Shown one piece after another: positions 1 through 9,589 of a stretch of DNA of 64,000 nt (positions are counted from its first letter, which is position 1; each line of letters starts with the position of its first letter). Position numbers and translations under genes: made by a program. The notes under the pieces are model-generated. The model was given only the letters and a program-made list of their open reading frames with translations, was not told where the DNA came from and searched no databases. The stretch comes from Flavobacterium sp. MC2016-06 (lineage in GTDB: Bacteria; Bacteroidota; Bacteroidia; Flavobacteriales; Flavobacteriaceae): the NCBI RefSeq assembly GCF_009711165.2, contig NZ_WMID02000015.1, positions 81,930 to 145,929 on the forward strand, in the 5' to 3' direction.

Positions 1-1
1 T

Positions 2-1831
2 TGGTCTGCTTCCTTAAATGGAAATTTAATTATTGAGAACGCAGAGGCTGGAATGGAATTTTCATCTAAAACTAATTTTGGATCTCATCCGAAGGTGAAA
101 AAGCAAACCGTTAAAAGTGTATCTCAGAACATTCATGCCATAGTAGCCATCAAAGATGCGGAAATCAAAGACGAATATACGGAGCTTTCGATTGCGTATC
201 AGGGAAATTATAAACTGAATTTCCGCGCTTACAATGACGGTGTTGCGTATCAATTTATAGATGAATCTAAAGACAAGCGCAATGTAATTTCAGAGAAAGT
301 GTCTTTATCATTTCCAAAAGGATCACGTTCGTTATTTCCGCAGGAAGAATCGATGTATTCGCATAACGAACGACTGTATTTAGATAAATCTTTAAACGAT
401 ATTGCGGCTAAAGATTTCTGTAGTCTACCAGTTTTATTTACTACAGATAAAGCTAAAGTATTGTTTACAGAAACGGCACTTCACGATTATCCGGGATTGT
501 TTTTGAGAGGAAACGGAAATACAACTTTAGATGCCATGTTTCCAAAATATGTTTTAGAAGCTGTTGATAAAGATGGAAGATCTGATCGTGTGCAAAACAT
601 TACAAAAGAAGCTGATTATATTGCTGAAACAACTGGAAACAGAGCTTTTCCTTGGCGTGTATTTATCATAAGCGACGACGATCGTACCTTTGTAGAAAGC
701 AATTTAGCCTACCAATTAGGAACACCAAATGTGCTTAAAAATACCGATTGGATTAAACCCGGAAAAGTGGCTTGGGATTGGTATAATGACAACAATATTT
801 ATGGTGTTGATTTTAAAGCAGGTTTAAATACCGCAACCTACAAGTATTTTATTGATTTTGCGGCAAAGAATAAAGTCGAATATGTAATACTTGATGAAGG
901 CTGGACAAAATCGACCACTCAAATTCTTGACTTTAATCCAGATATGGATGTGAAAGAATTGATTCGTTACGGAAAAGAAAAAGGCGTTGGTATTATTCTT
1001 TGGGTACTTTGGAAACCATTAGATGCTAATTTGCTTCAAATTCTAGAAACCTACAAAAGCTGGGGCGCAAAAGGGATCAAAATTGACTATATGCAGCGCA
1101 ACGATCAATATATGGTAAATTCTTACGAGCAGATTGCCAGAGAATGTGCCAAACTAGAATTATTAGTAGATTTTCACGGTGCCTTTAAACCTTCGGGTTT
1201 ACACCGTATGTATCCAAATGTATTGAATTACGAAGGTGTAAGAGGCAATGAAAACAATAAATGGAGTGATGAGATTACACCAGAACATACGGTGACAATT
1301 CCGTTTATTCGTATGGCAGCTGGACCAATGGATTTTACGCCGGGTTCGATGGTGAATAAACAGCCTAAAAACTTTGCTATAAGTTTTAATAATCCGATGA
1401 CTATCGGAACTCGTGCGCATCAGGTAGCCATGTATGTGGTTTACGAAGCACCGTTGCAAATGATGTGCGAGTCGCCATCAACGTACTATAAAGAGCAGGA
1501 AACAGTAGATTTTATTACCCAGATTCCAACGGTTTGGGACGAAACAAAAGTACTTCATGGTTCTGTTGGTAATTATATTGTTGTGGCAAGAAAAAAGGCC
1601 GATAAATGGTTCATTGGAGGTATGACCGATGCTGATGCAAGAGAATTACCTATTGATCTTTCTTTTCTTGGTGAAGGAACTTTTTCAATGGAAATATTTG
1701 AAGACGGCATTAACGCAGATCGATTTGCAGAAGATTATAAAAAAGAAATTATAGAAGTCAATAAAAACTCTAAAGTAACCGCAAAAATGGCTTCTGGAGG
1801 CGGATGGTCTGCTATTATTACTAAAAAGTAA
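2..1831 (+). CDS. GH97 family glycoside hydrolase (alpha-glucosidase/alpha-galactosidase type), 5'-truncated by window edge
   Basis: The reading frame is open from base 2 with no stop, so the true start and signal peptide lie outside the window. The ATG at 53 is internal. The visible part has the N-terminal beta-sandwich region of GH97 and then the catalytic barrel, with WDWYNDNNIYGVDFK, YVILDEGW and GIKIDYMQRNDQ. In this family retaining members carry an Asp nucleophile after the fourth strand. The Asp of KIDY (residue 345 counting from the ATG at 53) is at the expected place, so a retaining, alpha-galactosidase-like mechanism is inferred. A downstream EGVRGNE stretch and a C-terminal beta domain follow. 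The enzyme would hydrolyse alpha-linked sugars in the periplasm. Its last codons are part of a tandem repeat that runs on into the spacer. Family assignment is firm; substrate is not. Confidence 0.88.
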   Translation, partial: WSASLNGNLIIENAEAGMEFSSKTNFGSHPKVKKQTVKSVSQNIHAIVAIKDAEIKDEYTELSIAYQGNYKLNFRAYNDGVAYQFIDESKDKRNVISEKVSLSFPKGSRSLFPQEESMYSHNERLYLDKSLNDIAAKDFCSLPVLFTTDKAKVLFTETALHDYPGLFLRGNGNTTLDAMFPKYVLEAVDKDGRSDRVQNITKEADYIAETTGNRAFPWRVFIISDDDRTFVESNLAYQLGTPNVLKNTDWIKPGKVAWDWYNDNNIYGVDFKAGLNTATYKYFIDFAAKNKVEYVILDEGWTKSTTQILDFNPDMDVKELIRYGKEKGVGIILWVLWKPLDANLLQILETYKSWGAKGIKIDYMQRNDQYMVNSYEQIARECAKLELLVDFHGAFKPSGLHRMYPNVLNYEGVRGNENNKWSDEITPEHTVTIPFIRMAAGPMDFTPGSMVNKQPKNFAISFNNPMTIGTRAHQVAMYVVYEAPLQMMCESPSTYYKEQETVDFITQIPTVWDETKVLHGSVGNYIVVARKKADKWFIGGMTDADARELPIDLSFLGEGTFSMEIFEDGINADRFAEDYKKEIIEVNKNSKVTAKMASGGGWSAIITKK

Positions 1832-2142
1832 TTAGGAAATAGAATAAAGGTTTTTTAGCCACTCCCGATAGCTATCGGGATAAAAAGATTAAAAAGGATT
1901 TTTTTGCCACGAATTTCACAAATTTTCACAAATCATTGCGTTTAAAATATTATTACTAAAAAGTAATGGGAAATAGAATTAAGGTTTTTTAGCCACAGAT
2001 TGAAAGGATTAAAAAGGATTTTTTTGCCACGAATTTCACAAATTTCCACAAATCATTGCGTTTAAAATATTATTACTAAAAAGTAATAGGAAATAGAATT
2101 AAGGTTTTTTAACCACAGATTAAAAGGATTAAAAAAGGATTT

Positions 2143-2430
<288 letters not shown>

Positions 2431-2475
2431 CCTTCCAAATGAAAGATGTAGTTCTATAATCAATAAAAAAGACGT

Positions 2476-5088
2476 TTATTTTATAATAACCTTCTTGGTT
2501 TGTTTAAAACTTTGAGATTGTATCGTTACAAAATAAATACCTTTAGATAAACCACCAGTGTAATATTGCTCTTTAGGATTGTAATTTTTATTTTCAAAGA
2601 CTACAAGTCCGCTGCTGTTGGTTATTTTTAAATCGTATGATTCGGCATTTTCATTCGGAACTTTAATGTTTATCAAAGAAGAATTAGTGGCTGGATTTGG
2701 ATAAATCATAAAATTAGAAGAGGCATTTGAAAAATCAGTAACAGCAAGATTTTCTGAAATAACAGTTTTCCAATCCCACCAATTTTTATCAACGTTTGCT
2801 GTACGGTTAGCACCTTCTCCTAATTTAATTTTGTAATTAAACTTAGTTTTACGAGTAGCATCACTTTCAAAAATATAATCTGAATTACAAATTACAGCAA
2901 AAATAACACCATTAGCAGGCACGCCTTGAGCAAAAGAAATAGTACAATCTCCTGCGTAAACCGGTTGTGAATACACCGTTTTTCCTTCTTTAGTACGATA
3001 ACACAATTGAATTGACATATTTTCTCCTAATGGCTCAAAAAACACGGTTGCTTGAGTTCCTTCTATATGAATAGGAATAAAATTGGCGCCAGACCAACCC
3101 GGTAACGTTTTCTGCTGCGGAATTAAATATCCGTTTTCATCTTCGGTTGTAATCGCATACGGAGTAGCTTTCCATTTTTCTACATTAATAAGAGCCGGTT
3201 GTTCAGGACCTAATTCACGTCCCATATTATTGCGATATAAACTTAAAATAGGCTGTTCAAATTTTCCGAAATCAGATAAGGCTAATCTTGCTCTGTATTC
3301 CTGAATCAGTTTACGGGTTTTACCATCACCTAAACCATGAACAGTACCATTACCATTTGCAATACCTTCTAATACACGACCTTCACAATAATTCCAAACC
3401 CACGGTAAACTTTTTTCATCTACAATTTCTCCTAAAAAAGTTGGGAAAACAGAGCTATACTGCACACCGCCAATAACATCTCTAGTCAATCGTAAAGTAA
3501 CACCATCAGAATTTTGAACTCCAGAATCAACCCCTTCGGCAGAAGGACCTCCAAAAGTTCCATCTTGCAACCAGCCACTGTAACATTCTATCGGAATAAA
3601 AGGAGCAATTACAGAACCTGCGCTCAGCCATCCTAAGTCGACATTGCTATAATCGGTACTTCCTATTTTTTTAATATCCAATACCGTTTGCAGCCAAACG
3701 TTTGAACCTTCATGAAACCAAGCCGATTTTCTACAACCTGGCAAAGAGGCATAAATGGCGTGAATTCCTTCGTGAACACAAGCACCAGTTTGATATTGTG
3801 CGTCTGTAAAAGTGGTATTAGGATCAAAACTAGCAACTGGATAATAGGATAAGAGAACCATTGGCCAGCTTTCTCCATCTTGAGTACTCACACCGCTCTG
3901 CCAGCCGCCTAAATCGGTATTTGAGGCAGTATCGGTACATAAACCAGAACCAAATAAATAGACAGAACTGCGATATCCTGCTCGGTATAATTTGTCTGGA
4001 GGCCAGCCCATATTATCTCTTAGAAAAGTAAAATCTCCATCGAGACGCTTTAACATTAAATCTACCGCTGGGTCTGTAACCAAAGTATTGGCATTTGGTC
4101 CAGCAACAAAAGTCCATGAACCCACATTGGTAATTTTAGCACCATTACAACCGCTGTATCCGGGATAATCTTCTTCTAAATTTTTTGTTGGTTTTGGAAA
4201 ATTCGGATAATCACTTTTAAAATCGTAATGAAGTGTTGTATCGTAAGCCGGCCACGCGCTAAAATCGCTGTCGTCTTCTTTTACCGTTAAGAAAAAAGAG
4301 ATCGTACTCTCGGTACCGCAGGCATTAACATACAAAAAACGATACGTTCCCGAATTCTCCACTTGTAAATTAGACAAAGTAATGTTTTGGTCCGACGACA
4401 CAAAATTATTTGGACCCGTCCATTTCATTTTACCGCCAGTTGCATTATTTGCAATTGCGGCTAGAAATTGTACGCTTTCGGTTGGGGAAATAACTGCGTA
4501 ATTAAGGTTTTTTTCGCTTCCGTTATTGACCTTTACACTTGAGGTTAATGCAGTAGCATCACATTGTGTTGTTTCTACACCAAAAGCTTGAAATTCAACT
4601 ACACCTGTCGCAGTATCACTTTTAAAATAAACTCTTAGTTTTTTAGATTTAATGTTTAAATTTCCAACCGTATTAAACTGATTCAGCGCTAATCCTATGG
4701 TGCCGCCATTGATCCACGCAAGCCCGTCCCAGTATTCAAAATAAGCAGCTGTAGGCTGGGCGATACCTCCAAAATCGGTAAACCAGTAAAGCGCAATCGA
4801 ATTTATTTGATGGGCAAAATCCCAATCGTATTCGATCCAATTGTAGGTATTGTAAGCCGCTTCACCATCCCAGTTTCCATAAACAGGGTTTGTTCTATCA
4901 TCCGAACTAATCGGTGCGAATCCATCATTAACAGCACTTAGACTTTCCCAAGGAGACACATGAGAAGTGCTGACTTTTGTTGAACTTAGCATGGCTAAGT
5001 TGGTTTGAGCATTTAACTTTCCTACTACTAACACAAAGGTGCTAAGGAATAGGAAAGAGAAAAAACGGGGTAGTTTTTTTTCTTTCAT
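2476..5088 (-). CDS. T9SS-secreted putative zinc metallopeptidase with discoidin-like and Ig-like N-terminal domains
   Basis: An 870-residue protein with a clear signal peptide (MKEKKLPRFFSFLFLSTFVL, ending near LNAQ). Residues about 30-175 resemble an F5/8 type C (discoidin) carbohydrate-binding fold, and about 180-265 resemble an Ig/PKD-like domain. The central region holds HEGIH (H439-E440...H443), an HExxH zinc site, with a further Glu in WFHEG (E460), a plausible third ligand as in gluzincins. The last ~75 residues (IYPNPATN..., GLSKGIYFVTI, ending in KKVIIK) are a type A T9SS sorting domain, so the protein should be exported and attached to the surface or released. It stands alone in its orientation, convergent with the GH97 gene. 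Peptidase activity is inferred from the motif only; I do not recognise a named peptidase family. Confidence 0.75.
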   Translation of the reverse strand: MKEKKLPRFFSFLFLSTFVLVVGKLNAQTNLAMLSSTKVSTSHVSPWESLSAVNDGFAPISSDDRTNPVYGNWDGEAAYNTYNWIEYDWDFAHQINSIALYWFTDFGGIAQPTAAYFEYWDGLAWINGGTIGLALNQFNTVGNLNIKSKKLRVYFKSDTATGVVEFQAFGVETTQCDATALTSSVKVNNGSEKNLNYAVISPTESVQFLAAIANNATGGKMKWTGPNNFVSSDQNITLSNLQVENSGTYRFLYVNACGTESTISFFLTVKEDDSDFSAWPAYDTTLHYDFKSDYPNFPKPTKNLEEDYPGYSGCNGAKITNVGSWTFVAGPNANTLVTDPAVDLMLKRLDGDFTFLRDNMGWPPDKLYRAGYRSSVYLFGSGLCTDTASNTDLGGWQSGVSTQDGESWPMVLLSYYPVASFDPNTTFTDAQYQTGACVHEGIHAIYASLPGCRKSAWFHEGSNVWLQTVLDIKKIGSTDYSNVDLGWLSAGSVIAPFIPIECYSGWLQDGTFGGPSAEGVDSGVQNSDGVTLRLTRDVIGGVQYSSVFPTFLGEIVDEKSLPWVWNYCEGRVLEGIANGNGTVHGLGDGKTRKLIQEYRARLALSDFGKFEQPILSLYRNNMGRELGPEQPALINVEKWKATPYAITTEDENGYLIPQQKTLPGWSGANFIPIHIEGTQATVFFEPLGENMSIQLCYRTKEGKTVYSQPVYAGDCTISFAQGVPANGVIFAVICNSDYIFESDATRKTKFNYKIKLGEGANRTANVDKNWWDWKTVISENLAVTDFSNASSNFMIYPNPATNSSLINIKVPNENAESYDLKITNSSGLVVFENKNYNPKEQYYTGGLSKGIYFVTIQSQSFKQTKKVIIK

Positions 5089-5314
5089 CAGATAAATTTT
5101 GGTTTTTAATTATTTTAAAAAATCAAACACTCATTGATTGATAAGTGTTTTTAAAATAACATTGGTTAGTTGAAATGAATGCTTATTTATAGAAAGTACT
5201 AAGTTAAGAGTAGTCTTAATAAAATTATAGATACTTAATTATCTGATAATTAGTAAAAGTTAACCAGTATTCAAAAAAGTCGCCTTGAGTGGTGCAGTTT
5301 TAGATTCTTATAAT

Positions 5315-5398
5315 ACTTTGCGTCTTTGCGACTTTGCGAGAAATAGTGTTCGCACATAAAAAATCAAATAATCTCGCAAAGTCGCAAAGACGCAAAGT
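5315..5398. repeat. Long palindromic intergenic repeat, perfect 27-bp arms
   Basis: The left arm at 5315-5341 (ACTTTGCGTCTTTGCGACTT and on) is the exact reverse complement of 5372-5398, with a 30-base loop. The arms consist of CTTTGCG/CGCAAAG heptad-like repeats. It lies between the start of the T9SS gene and the terminator of the pepP operon. It looks like a dispersed non-coding repeat rather than an operator. Confidence 0.85.
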
Positions 5399-5424
5399 TT
5401 TTTCTGTATCATCTTTAAATTAAA

Positions 5425-5448
5425 AAACCGCCTAATTGTAGGCGGTTT
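5425..5448 (-). terminator. Rho-independent terminator of the pepP-dpp operon
   Basis: Read on the minus strand, the hairpin AAACCGCC...GGCGGTTT (8-bp arms, 8-base loop) is followed by a T-run. It lies about 40 bp downstream of the stop codon of the minus-strand aminopeptidase P gene. Confidence 0.85.
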
Positions 5449-5490
5449 GATTGTTTTTTGTGTTGTTTTAAAAATAAATATTCAAGACAC

Positions 5491-6879
5491 TTAGTAATTT
5501 CGAAGTGCTTCAATATCTGCTGCTTTTTTAGCAAGCGGTTTGCCTAATAATTGATACGATTCTTTTGTAATCAGGAAATCTTCTTCGATGCGAATACCTC
5601 CAAAACTTTTATAATCTTCGACTTTATCATAATTAATAAACTGGCTGTGCTTTTTTTCTGATTTCCACAAGTCTATTAATTCTGGTATAAAATAAATTCC
5701 CGGTTCAACTGTTAATACAAAACCTTCTTCGAGTTCTTTCCCTAAACGCAAAGATTTTAGTCCAAATTCGGTGCTCTTTTTTAAGGTATCGGTATAACCA
5801 ACATATTCTTCGCCTATATTCTCCATGTCGTGCACATCCATTCCCATCATATGCCCTAAACCACATTGAAAAAATAATGTATGAGCGCCAGCCGCAACAG
5901 CTTCGTCTAAATCTCCTTTTACTAAACCAAGAGATTTAAGTCCAATTAAAATTTCTTTGCAGGCAATAAGATGGACATCTTTAAATAAAATGCCAGGTTT
6001 CAGTGCAGCAATTGCCGCTTCTTCCGCTTGTAAAACGATATTGTATATTTCTTTCTGTTTAGAAGTAAAAGTTTTAGAAACAGGAAAAGTACGCGTCATA
6101 TCTCCCGCATAATGCATATTTGTTTCGGCACCAGAATCGCATAAAACCATTTGCCCTTCTTGCAAAACGTTACCTCCCGCATGATTGTGCAGATACTGTC
6201 CGTTTACCGTTAGAATTATCGGAAAAGCAAGCTGTCCGCCGCCGCTTATAGCTGTGCCTTCAACTTGTCCTGCAATTTCATATTCAGTCATTCCCGGTCG
6301 AGCACTTTGTATCGCTTTTAGATGCATTGCAGCCGTTATGTCAACAGCCTTTTCAATTTCAGCTATTTCTTCCTTAGTTTTATAAGAGCGCTGTGCAATT
6401 ATTGCTTTAGATAATTCAATTGAAGCTTTTTGCGCTAATACGTTCGGATTTATTTCCAACAAAGAACTTAATTTTAAAGTAATTGCAGCACGATACGGAG
6501 GCAGAAAATGTATTTTGCGCTTTTGCTGTACCGCATTTTTTAAAATTGCGTCTACAAAAGATAAAGGCTGAACTGTTGTAATTCCTGATTTTTCGGCACA
6601 AATATTCAATGATTCCTGCGGACCTATCCAAACCGTTTGTTCTATAGTCAAATTATCTCCAAGCAGAATCTCAATATTAGCGTCAATATCTATTATTAAA
6701 AATAGAGAAGGACGATCAATTCCTGTATAATATAAAAAACTGCTGTCTTGTCTAAAATGATAAATATTATCTCTATAATTCATTCCAACCTCTTCATTTC
6801 CGGGTAGAATAATAAGACCAGAACCAATTGCTTTTTTTAAAACTTGTCTTCTATTAACGTACGTTTCTTTGCTAAACAT
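5491..6879 (-). CDS. pepP: Xaa-Pro aminopeptidase (M24B, aminopeptidase P family)
   Basis: 462 residues, the usual length for bacterial aminopeptidase P. The N-terminal creatinase-like domain (about 1-160) precedes the pita-bread domain. Five metal ligands are visible: D248 (LCDSGAE), D260 (YAGDMTRTFP), H343 (GLGHMMG), E392 (TVEPGIYF) and E432 (IRIEED). The enzyme removes an N-terminal residue followed by proline. There is no signal peptide, so it should be cytoplasmic. It follows the DPP IV gene after 30 bp and both end at the terminator at 5425-5448, so they form a two-gene operon dedicated to proline-containing peptides. This supports a role with the hydroxyproline genes to the right. Confidence in the family is high. 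Confidence 0.93.
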   Translation of the reverse strand: MFSKETYVNRRQVLKKAIGSGLIILPGNEEVGMNYRDNIYHFRQDSSFLYYTGIDRPSLFLIIDIDANIEILLGDNLTIEQTVWIGPQESLNICAEKSGITTVQPLSFVDAILKNAVQQKRKIHFLPPYRAAITLKLSSLLEINPNVLAQKASIELSKAIIAQRSYKTKEEIAEIEKAVDITAAMHLKAIQSARPGMTEYEIAGQVEGTAISGGGQLAFPIILTVNGQYLHNHAGGNVLQEGQMVLCDSGAETNMHYAGDMTRTFPVSKTFTSKQKEIYNIVLQAEEAAIAALKPGILFKDVHLIACKEILIGLKSLGLVKGDLDEAVAAGAHTLFFQCGLGHMMGMDVHDMENIGEEYVGYTDTLKKSTEFGLKSLRLGKELEEGFVLTVEPGIYFIPELIDLWKSEKKHSQFINYDKVEDYKSFGGIRIEEDFLITKESYQLLGKPLAKKAADIEALRNY

Positions 6880-6909
6880 ATTTTTGTATTATTTGTAATT
6901 TAAATGCTG

Positions 6910-9060
6910 TTATCTTCCTCCGCCTGGACAATGTTCTCTTAAATATTGTGTAAACAATTGCGATAAATGCTCAGAAGTTCCTTCGCCTTCATTAATTCTG
7001 TGCGTGCGGTTTGGATAACTCATCATTTGAAATTGTTTTCCGTTTTTCACTAATTCATTAACAAGCATTTCAAAGCCTTGATAATGTACATTGTCATCAC
7101 CCGTACCATGCACAACCAGTAAATTACCTTGAAGTTTATTGGCATACGTAATAGGAGAACCTTTTATATACGGCTCTTTATTTTCCTGCGGTAATCCCAT
7201 ATAGCGTTCCTGATAAATATTATCATACAATAATTGATTAGGCACAGAAGCAATAGCAATTCCGGTTTTATAAATTTCAGGATGTTGAAACAAAAGATTC
7301 AAAGTAGTAGAACCGCCGCCGCTCCATCCCCAGACCGCAACACGCTCAGGATCTACAAACGACCATTTTAAAATTTCTTTAGCAGCCATTGCTTGATCTC
7401 TTACATTTACAATACCAAGATTTTGGTAAATCGCTTTTCTCCAAGCCGTACCTTTTGGAACAGGAGTTCCGCGGCCGTCTAAACTGATCTGAATGTATCC
7501 ATCTGCTGCAATATCACCATTGTATAAAAAAGTATTCGCATTTCCGGCAGCATCTTTTACCGTTGCAGCTGCAGGTTCTGTATAGACATAAAATAAAACA
7601 GGATATTTTTTTGCAGGATCAAACGGAGTCGGTTTTATCATCCATCCGTCAAGCGTTATGTTATCGCTTGTGGTAATCTGAATCATTTCTACATTTCCGC
7701 TCGGAGTTTTATTACTGCTGATTTCTTTTATCGTTTTACCATTAGAAAGAGTAACCCATTCTGATACTTCTTGATTTTTATGATTCGAAAAATCATGTGC
7801 TGCATATTTGGCATCTGGAGATAAACTATAATCATGCGTACCAATTTCGGCAGCAGGAGATACTTTTATTAGTTTTCCTTTTCCGTTTAAAGCTGTTTTA
7901 TATAAATATTGCTGTGTAGCATTTTCTGGAGAAGCCAAAAAGTAAACAAAACCACTTTTTTCGTCAATTGCTTCAATAGATATAATATCATAATTTCCAT
8001 TAGTAATTAACGTTTCAGATTTTCCGCTTTTGTCTATACGATAAAGATGACGCCAGCCGTCTTTCTCTGATAAAGAAAGAAACTCCTTTCCGTTATTAAT
8101 CCACTTCCAACCGCTATTTTCAGTTGTTAATACATCCACCCATGAGTTGTTTTTTTCATCGTAAATTTCATTTGCTTTACCATCTTTAGGATTACATAAA
8201 AAAAGTTTAGCCTCATTTTGTTTGCGGTTCAGCTGTTCAAGTAGTATAGCAGAACCATCAGGAATCCATTGCATTAACGGGATATAATGCTGTTTTGTAT
8301 CACCCGGAACCTGCATCCAAGTAGTTTGCTGTGTAGCAATATTTACTACACCAACTTTGCAGGCAGAAGGATCTTCTCCCGCTTTTGGATATTCAATCGG
8401 GATCGTGTACGAATACAAAGAATCCGTATTATTAATCAATAAAAAGTTTTTAATTTTAGTAGCATCGATCTGCCAAAAAGCAATGTTTTTTCCATCAGGA
8501 CTCCAGCGAAAACCATCTCTGCAGTCAAATTCTTCTTCATAAGCCCAGTCAAAAGTTCCGTTAATTAATCGATCCGTTCCGTCGTTCGTCAACGCAGTAA
8601 TTTTTCCAGAAGCAACCTCTTCAACATACAAATTATGATTGCTTACATACGCAACGGCATTATTATCAGGCGATAGTTTAGCAAACATCAAAGACGATTC
8701 TGGTTTGCCTTTTCCAATCTGGTGTAATTCGTTTGTAGTTTTGTTTAAAAGCCAGTAATCACCTCTGGTTTCTTGTCGCCAGACTTTTTTTGAATTCGTA
8801 TAAATCAAAACTAATTTTTCGTCTTTACTGAACTCAAAATCTTTAATTTCTAATGCTTTTCCGCTTTGTTTCGGAGTAAGCTGCCCAGCGTTAATTACAA
8901 TAGTTCTAGAAAAATCAGGCAGTTGATATTTTACGATTTCTCCATTTTCTATGGTATAATAACTACTGTTGGTATTCGTCCATTTTAGTTTTTGGGCATT
9001 CGCAGAAATAAAAAACAGATTCAGTAGCAAACATAAAAAGAGACAGCTTATTTTTTTCAT
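6910..9060 (-). CDS. Dipeptidyl peptidase IV (S9B family)
   Basis: 716 residues with signal peptide (MKKISCLFLCLLLNLFFISA, ending NAQ), so periplasmic. The N-terminal half is the DPP IV beta-propeller, including the EEEFDCRDGFRWSPDG region (the Glu-Glu pair that binds the substrate amino terminus in DPP IV). The C-terminal alpha/beta-hydrolase has S580 in GWSGGG, D655 in GTGDDNVH and H687 in NRTHRI. The spacing (75 and 32 residues) agrees with the human DPP4 triad. It releases Xaa-Pro dipeptides from N-termini. It is the first gene of an operon with pepP, upstream and in opposite direction to the hydroxyproline genes. The tail HCPGGGR is slightly unusual but does not affect the fold. Confidence 0.93.
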   Translation of the reverse strand: MKKISCLFLCLLLNLFFISANAQKLKWTNTNSSYYTIENGEIVKYQLPDFSRTIVINAGQLTPKQSGKALEIKDFEFSKDEKLVLIYTNSKKVWRQETRGDYWLLNKTTNELHQIGKGKPESSLMFAKLSPDNNAVAYVSNHNLYVEEVASGKITALTNDGTDRLINGTFDWAYEEEFDCRDGFRWSPDGKNIAFWQIDATKIKNFLLINNTDSLYSYTIPIEYPKAGEDPSACKVGVVNIATQQTTWMQVPGDTKQHYIPLMQWIPDGSAILLEQLNRKQNEAKLFLCNPKDGKANEIYDEKNNSWVDVLTTENSGWKWINNGKEFLSLSEKDGWRHLYRIDKSGKSETLITNGNYDIISIEAIDEKSGFVYFLASPENATQQYLYKTALNGKGKLIKVSPAAEIGTHDYSLSPDAKYAAHDFSNHKNQEVSEWVTLSNGKTIKEISSNKTPSGNVEMIQITTSDNITLDGWMIKPTPFDPAKKYPVLFYVYTEPAAATVKDAAGNANTFLYNGDIAADGYIQISLDGRGTPVPKGTAWRKAIYQNLGIVNVRDQAMAAKEILKWSFVDPERVAVWGWSGGGSTTLNLLFQHPEIYKTGIAIASVPNQLLYDNIYQERYMGLPQENKEPYIKGSPITYANKLQGNLLVVHGTGDDNVHYQGFEMLVNELVKNGKQFQMMSYPNRTHRINEGEGTSEHLSQLFTQYLREHCPGGGR

Positions 9061-9168
9061 TGTTGAGATATTGTAATTTATGGAATGATTTGTTTTGTAA
9101 TTAAAATGAGATTCTTGTATTTCCGTTGCGCGTAATTATTTTTAAACATGGTCTCGACAGCTATCGGG

Positions 9169-9292
9169 CAATGTTATTAAGTTAAGGATTATTATTAAAA
9201 AAGTCTCACGCAGATTTTAGCGGAAAAAGAACAAAAAAATCTGCAAAATCTGCGAAATCTGCGTGAAAAATTCTCTTAACTTAATAACATTG
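9169..9292. mobile_element. 124-bp MITE-like element with 17-bp perfect terminal inverted repeats
   Basis: The ends are CAATGTTATTAAGTTAA (9169-9185) and its exact reverse complement (9276-9292). Inside is a second inverted pair, TCACGCAGAT / ATCTGCGTGA. It is flanked directly by AGCTATCGGG at 9159-9168 and 9293-9302, a 10-bp direct repeat that looks like a target-site duplication. A second, diverged copy of the same length in reverse orientation lies at 52768-52891. No transposase is encoded. It occupies the 529-bp spacer upstream of the DPP IV gene. The rest of that spacer (9306-9589) shows only a weak copy of the CTATGTTTCTATGTG repeat at 9410-9425. Confidence 0.7.
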
Positions 9293-9589
9293 AGCTATCG
9301 GGATAGATTTTGTAAGTTTTAAAAAAGGCATTTCACTTATTTAAAACTCACAAAGGCGACTCTGTAAAAGGAATGTATTCCTTTTTTGAATACTACTTTA
9401 AATCAAATAAAATCTATGTTTCTATGTGTTCAATATTTTTTATGAAGAGAGCGTAATCTTCAAAAATAGATTGTTTTTTATAGAAAAGGCTTGATTTTAT
9501 TATCGAGATCAAATACTATATTATCCTTTTTGGTTTTAAAAGCATAAATTTAGGATATTTTAAAGGTTTTACAGTTTTTAAATTCGATT

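Noticed and set aside
1863..1878. CCCGATAGCTATCGGG as terminator of the GH97 gene
   Set aside because: A perfect palindrome without loop and without a following T-run; it looks like part of a dispersed repeat, though weak termination is not excluded.
9169..9292. Intrinsic terminator for a neighbouring gene
   Set aside because: Both adjacent genes run on the minus strand and the element is upstream of the DPP IV start; there is no U-run and a second copy lies far away.
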